A model generated the notes under the pieces. That model saw only the letters and a program-made list of their open reading frames with translations. It had not been told where the DNA came from and searched no databases. The translations under genes were made by a program, and so were the position numbers. From positions 52,338,284 through 52,402,283 of the forward strand of contig NC_090698.1 of assembly GCF_040954835.1 (NCBI RefSeq): a DNA stretch of 64,000 nt, given 5' to 3'. This document shows, piece by piece, positions 60,311 to 64,000 of this stretch (its first letter is position 1; every line of letters starts with the position of its first letter). Source of the DNA: Lepisosteus oculatus (Eukaryota > Chordata > Actinopteri > Semionotiformes > Lepisosteidae).

Positions 60311-63300
60311 CTGTAAAACAATAATCAGAATAAAAAACAATATCATTAAAATATGACCATAGGCTACAAGACTCGTGCCTTGATACTAATAATGTATATT
60401 ATAATAATGTGTATGATGACTTTATGAGAGAAAAATGTATTATTGTCAGCACCATTCAACATCCTGAGGTTGCTTGATTACTCTTGGAAAACAATTAGCC
60501 TTAGATGTTTTCACCTTCGAAGATAATTTTAATTCCTTTTTCCCCTCTATACAGTAAATCCCTGACCACTAATGTACATTAATTTGGACAAAGGTATGGA
60601 TTCCAACATTCAAGTCTACCAGTTCATAATAACAGATTAACAATACAAACAAGATATTCTGTGATTTGAAAACACCCATAGCTATAAATGGTGAAAGGAA
60701 AGGTATAATATGCTGTATCATATTCTATTCAAGTGAAATGAATCTATTAAGGTTTTCATTAAAGTGAAATTAATCAGATGCATTGGATCAGTTACAAAAT
60801 CCACAAATCAACAAATACATTAGCCAGCATATGCTTAACAAGGTTCTAAACTAACACATTGGTATCAAATCAAGCTCAGATGTTCCAATCAGAAATAACC
60901 CATTTGAATTGTATCAATACATATTTTGTATTTGAATTCCAGTCTCTTGATGAGGGGTAAATAAAAATAAGCTACATCTTTTCTGTTTCTTCTTTTTTGC
61001 AATTTCGGTATCATCTACAAGGTCCAGTGAATGCAGACCTGCACATTGTGGAGATCAGTCACACAGTATTGGAATTGCAACAGTGGGTTCCAAGGTTTTG
61101 AGGTCATTTTTAATGATGTCAGGTGGCAATATGAAATGTGGGCCTGATTTGTTGATTTGGACCTGGCATATCTTGCAATTTACAGTTTTATTTCCGCTCA
61201 ACATTGCAAATGCTGCAATGAAGTCTCCAGAGTACTGTGAATGAAGCTGAGTGGCACCATTCACATTCAGACAGTCTAACAAGGTAAATATCTACCTGTC
61301 TTTGAACAACTAGTTGGAACCCTATTTATTGCTTAAACAATGCTTTAAACAAGATTTCATCCCCTTTTAGGTTTAAAAAAGATGTCTCCCTGTAGATTTT
61401 ATTGATTGCCTACACGCGCTTGTGCAGTGGCATCCTATATAACTAATTGTCAGAATCTTTTCTCTTTCTCTTTCAGTAGTTAAAACATAGTCACAAAATT
61501 ACAAAGGGACTTGTTCAGCCTTAACCTCAGCTAGATGCCATCATGCAGTGGAAAACAGTGCTAAAATATCACAGGATAATGCTGTCCGACAAGGGAGAGG
61601 TATAAACAGCGTAATGATTTCCCTCGAGTTTCTCTTCAAGAGAATTGTCACTAAACCCAGCATAAATGGTGACATATCTTCACTAAGGACACTGGGAAAT
61701 CGAACACTGGCATTCTTTTTAGGTCCAAGCCTACTCATCAGCCAATTATAGTGGTAACTGAGGAGTTTGCTGAAAACCCAGACGAGAACAGTTTGCTAAC
61801 CTTCTGAGATTATGATTGTGTACACTGCCACACAATTTCAACAGTCTTCAGAACTCTGAAGCCCCCGGCAGATTCTAATAAATGAATTACACATACAAGA
61901 CCGAAGGACTCGCAGACTGCCAAACTGGCTTTTAAGTATTTTCTCAGCTGCTAACAATAACTCCAATTGTTTGAGTGACAAATATGCAATTGTCTTCAGC
62001 ATTCTTTACTAAAATAAATACGGTATATTAACCAATCGCACTCTACAGCTTCTAATTTAAAAATGTGTCTCCTAAAAGATACAGATTGTATTACAGAATT
62101 TTACGTAGGTAAACCATCATAAAACTATTTACTTAATATAGTAAATTAAAAATGAGTTTTCTTAACAACAACTGAACCATTTTACTTGCATGGTATTTGT
62201 TTAATTATGAAGCTTAAATATATCAAGCAAGATCTCAATTTCCTACCCAGCATGTTCACACAATGTGAAAAATGTGTTAATAAAATGGTACTATTAGTGG
62301 CTGTGGTGTATGGGTATTTAGGGTAAGAAATGCATTTTCCTATAAACATGAACCTTATCAACAATTCTTATTGCACAACCTCTCTTGTCTCCACTGGCTC
62401 ACCATAAACATCAGCACAGTAAGGATTATGAAAAAGCCTATCATGTTAACCCATTCCCTAATCTGACTCCTTAATACACAAAATAGTGTAACAGCTTCAT
62501 TGGTTTCACTAAAATTTATACCTAACTGTCTATTAGGATTGGGTTTGTTGTATGTTATCCATGTAAGTGATAATGATTGACAAAGACTAGAAAACTAAAA
62601 AGTGGAGTATCATTCCATTTCTCCTCTGTTGAAACAAACCTTCTCTTTTTCAAAGTCACGATAAAATCATCCATTATTTTATACTTCAATATATTCTACT
62701 TACTAAGATCAATGTTGGACAAAAACTGTCAAATTAAAACAAACTGTAACTGATTTAATTTAAACAACACTTTAAATATAACATTCATAAAAAGGATGTC
62801 AACACTTTGTACTCTTAATATTCATAATGTAAATTAAACTGTATATTGCCTTATTACTGTATTTGTAATAACTTAAGAGTAATCTCTCTACTTGTGTGAC
62901 TACTTGTGTTTACTTTGCAATTGATATAAAAAGTCTACTAACTAGAAAAAATTACTGTTAATGCAAAGAAGGGAAATGGGATTCTTCTAGAAACAATGAT
63001 GTTCTGTACAATAAGATATATATATAGAAAAACTTCCGTGACAGTAAAACTTTAATAAATTGAAGTATTTCTATTGAAATGGTATTAGTAATGAGCAAAA
63101 AGTCCAATTTAAATTTTAGATGAAATAAATGGTAAAACCTAATGACAAGTAATTCAATACAATAGAGGAGTACAGCTTCTTTTTTAACCCCTCTTGTACC
63201 CAGAACCACACAAGAGGTCTAGCAAAATGCATCTGTGAGGTGCCATTTTACAGCATAAGTTTTCTAGTTTGTCTTACTGCTGTTTTTCTTCCTATCATAT

Positions 63301-64000
63301 ATGATGGGTCAGTGAAAACTCCCTGGAGCCTGCCTGACATTCCCATTGAAACTAATTACTACAAAAAGCAGGTGTCCATATCAAGTCACAGCACAAGACT
63401 GCAGAGAGCCCTGGGAGTTCAGTGCACTTAGGGTTAATGCACTCATTTCTTAGAAACTTCGCCAGGCTTGAAACAATGCATATATAATCCGATTCACAAA
63501 GAAGCATGAGGGTAAATTGATTGATTTTGTTTTTAGAAAAAACACAAAAGCACAACCATATATATTAAAGAAATGGTTAAAAATACCAGATGCATGCTGT
63601 TTTCAGATTTATAAACCAATCTGTACGTCAACAAACATTTACTTATTTATTACTCACAAGACTGCCAAAATGCCCTTCAGTCATTAACTTAAAAAATGAC
63701 ATTATGTCTATGCCAGGTCTGAAGAAACTAACATCTACAGATTTGTGATGAGAAGGATCAGCTAAGAATGAAGACCGCATGCTGTCCAAATGTGTGCGGA
63801 AGAGGGGGAAAAAGGGACAGGTGGAGACTTTCTTCTTCACTGCCTGCTCAAAATGGACGCACTGCACAAATTTATTTAAAACTTCAAAGGAACAAGTCAA
63901 GTTAATCAACACTTCTCATCTAATTCTCTGTGGCAAAATAGGGAAAGCTGAAGAATGAATAGGGCTAAATAAGCATGCCCAGCTCTGCTGCCTCACAACT
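60311..64000 (-). other. SNX24: SNX24 intron, partial
   Basis: About 3.7 kb without a recognised exon; the PX-domain core exons must lie to the right. An open frame at 61055-61282 (minus) shows no family I know. The last 35 bases may begin a SINE. Confidence 0.7.
63965..64000 (+). repeat. Possible start of a tRNA-related SINE cut by the window edge
   Basis: CTCTGCTGCCTCACAACT at the very end resembles the GCTGCCTCACAGCTC part of the fish SINE family. Too short to be sure. Confidence 0.3.

Noticed and set aside
61055..61282. 75-codon minus-strand frame inside SNX24 intron
   Set aside because: No recognised family and no plausible splice context; possibly an old transposon piece but not supportable.
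60311..64000. Earlier SNX24 PX-domain exons
   Set aside because: I looked for the RYSEF-type and TPEIPSKH-type segments on the minus strand and did not find them; they should lie beyond the window.
1..64000. An undescribed protein-coding or defence-like system
   Set aside because: All convincing coding sequence belongs to three known vertebrate genes or to decayed mobile elements; no operon-like, array-like or clustered novel gene structure was seen.

Overview
The window is vertebrate nuclear DNA, AT-rich, with small exons separated by long introns and many decayed retroelements. The interspersed repeats (tRNA-derived SINEs, L2-like and CR1-like LINEs, a Tc1-like relic) suit a ray-finned fish. 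Their look and the long introns make a non-teleost lineage such as a gar, bowfin or sturgeon relative plausible, but this is an inference and the species cannot be fixed from the sequence alone.

Three protein-coding genes are supported, all read by joining exons at canonical GT..AG sites. (1) PRDM6 on the minus strand: the first three coding exons are at 30955-30469, 26272-25965 and 3173-3046. The rest of the PR domain and the C2H2 zinc fingers lie beyond position 1. (2) PPIC (cyclophilin C) on the plus strand, complete in five exons from 47243 to 54286 (210 residues). (3) SNX24 on the minus strand: the last four coding exons are at 60310-60216, 60122-60090, 58616-58552 and 56974-56904. Its 5' exons lie beyond position 64000. 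As I recall it, the order and relative orientation SNX24 / PPIC / PRDM6 is that of human 5q23.2, so this is a conserved synteny block. PRDM6 and PPIC are head-to-head about 16 kb apart. PPIC and SNX24 are tail-to-tail, with candidate poly(A) signals close together or overlapping.

Layout: 1-3045 PRDM6 intron 3 (partial); 3046-3173 exon 3; 3174-25964 the 22.8-kb intron 2 with repeats, a pair of direct repeats and several non-repetitive blocks that could be conserved enhancers; 25965-30955 exon 2, intron 1 and exon 1; 30956-36750 PRDM6 5' flank, dense in CpG and rich in enhancer-like sequence; 36750-47080 repeat-rich intergenic DNA; 47080-55185 PPIC; 55780-64000 SNX24.

The most notable non-coding signal is an approximately 11.6-kb AT-rich stretch (about 25.1-36.75 kb) around the PRDM6 5' end in which CpG is not depleted, while the flanks are strongly depleted. 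This looks like a germline-unmethylated valley around a developmental regulator. A second oddity is a copy of SNX24 3'UTR sequence lying inside a SINE within the last SNX24 intron. I found no sign of an undescribed protein-coding system. The three genes are not known to act in one pathway; they are neighbours by conserved synteny.
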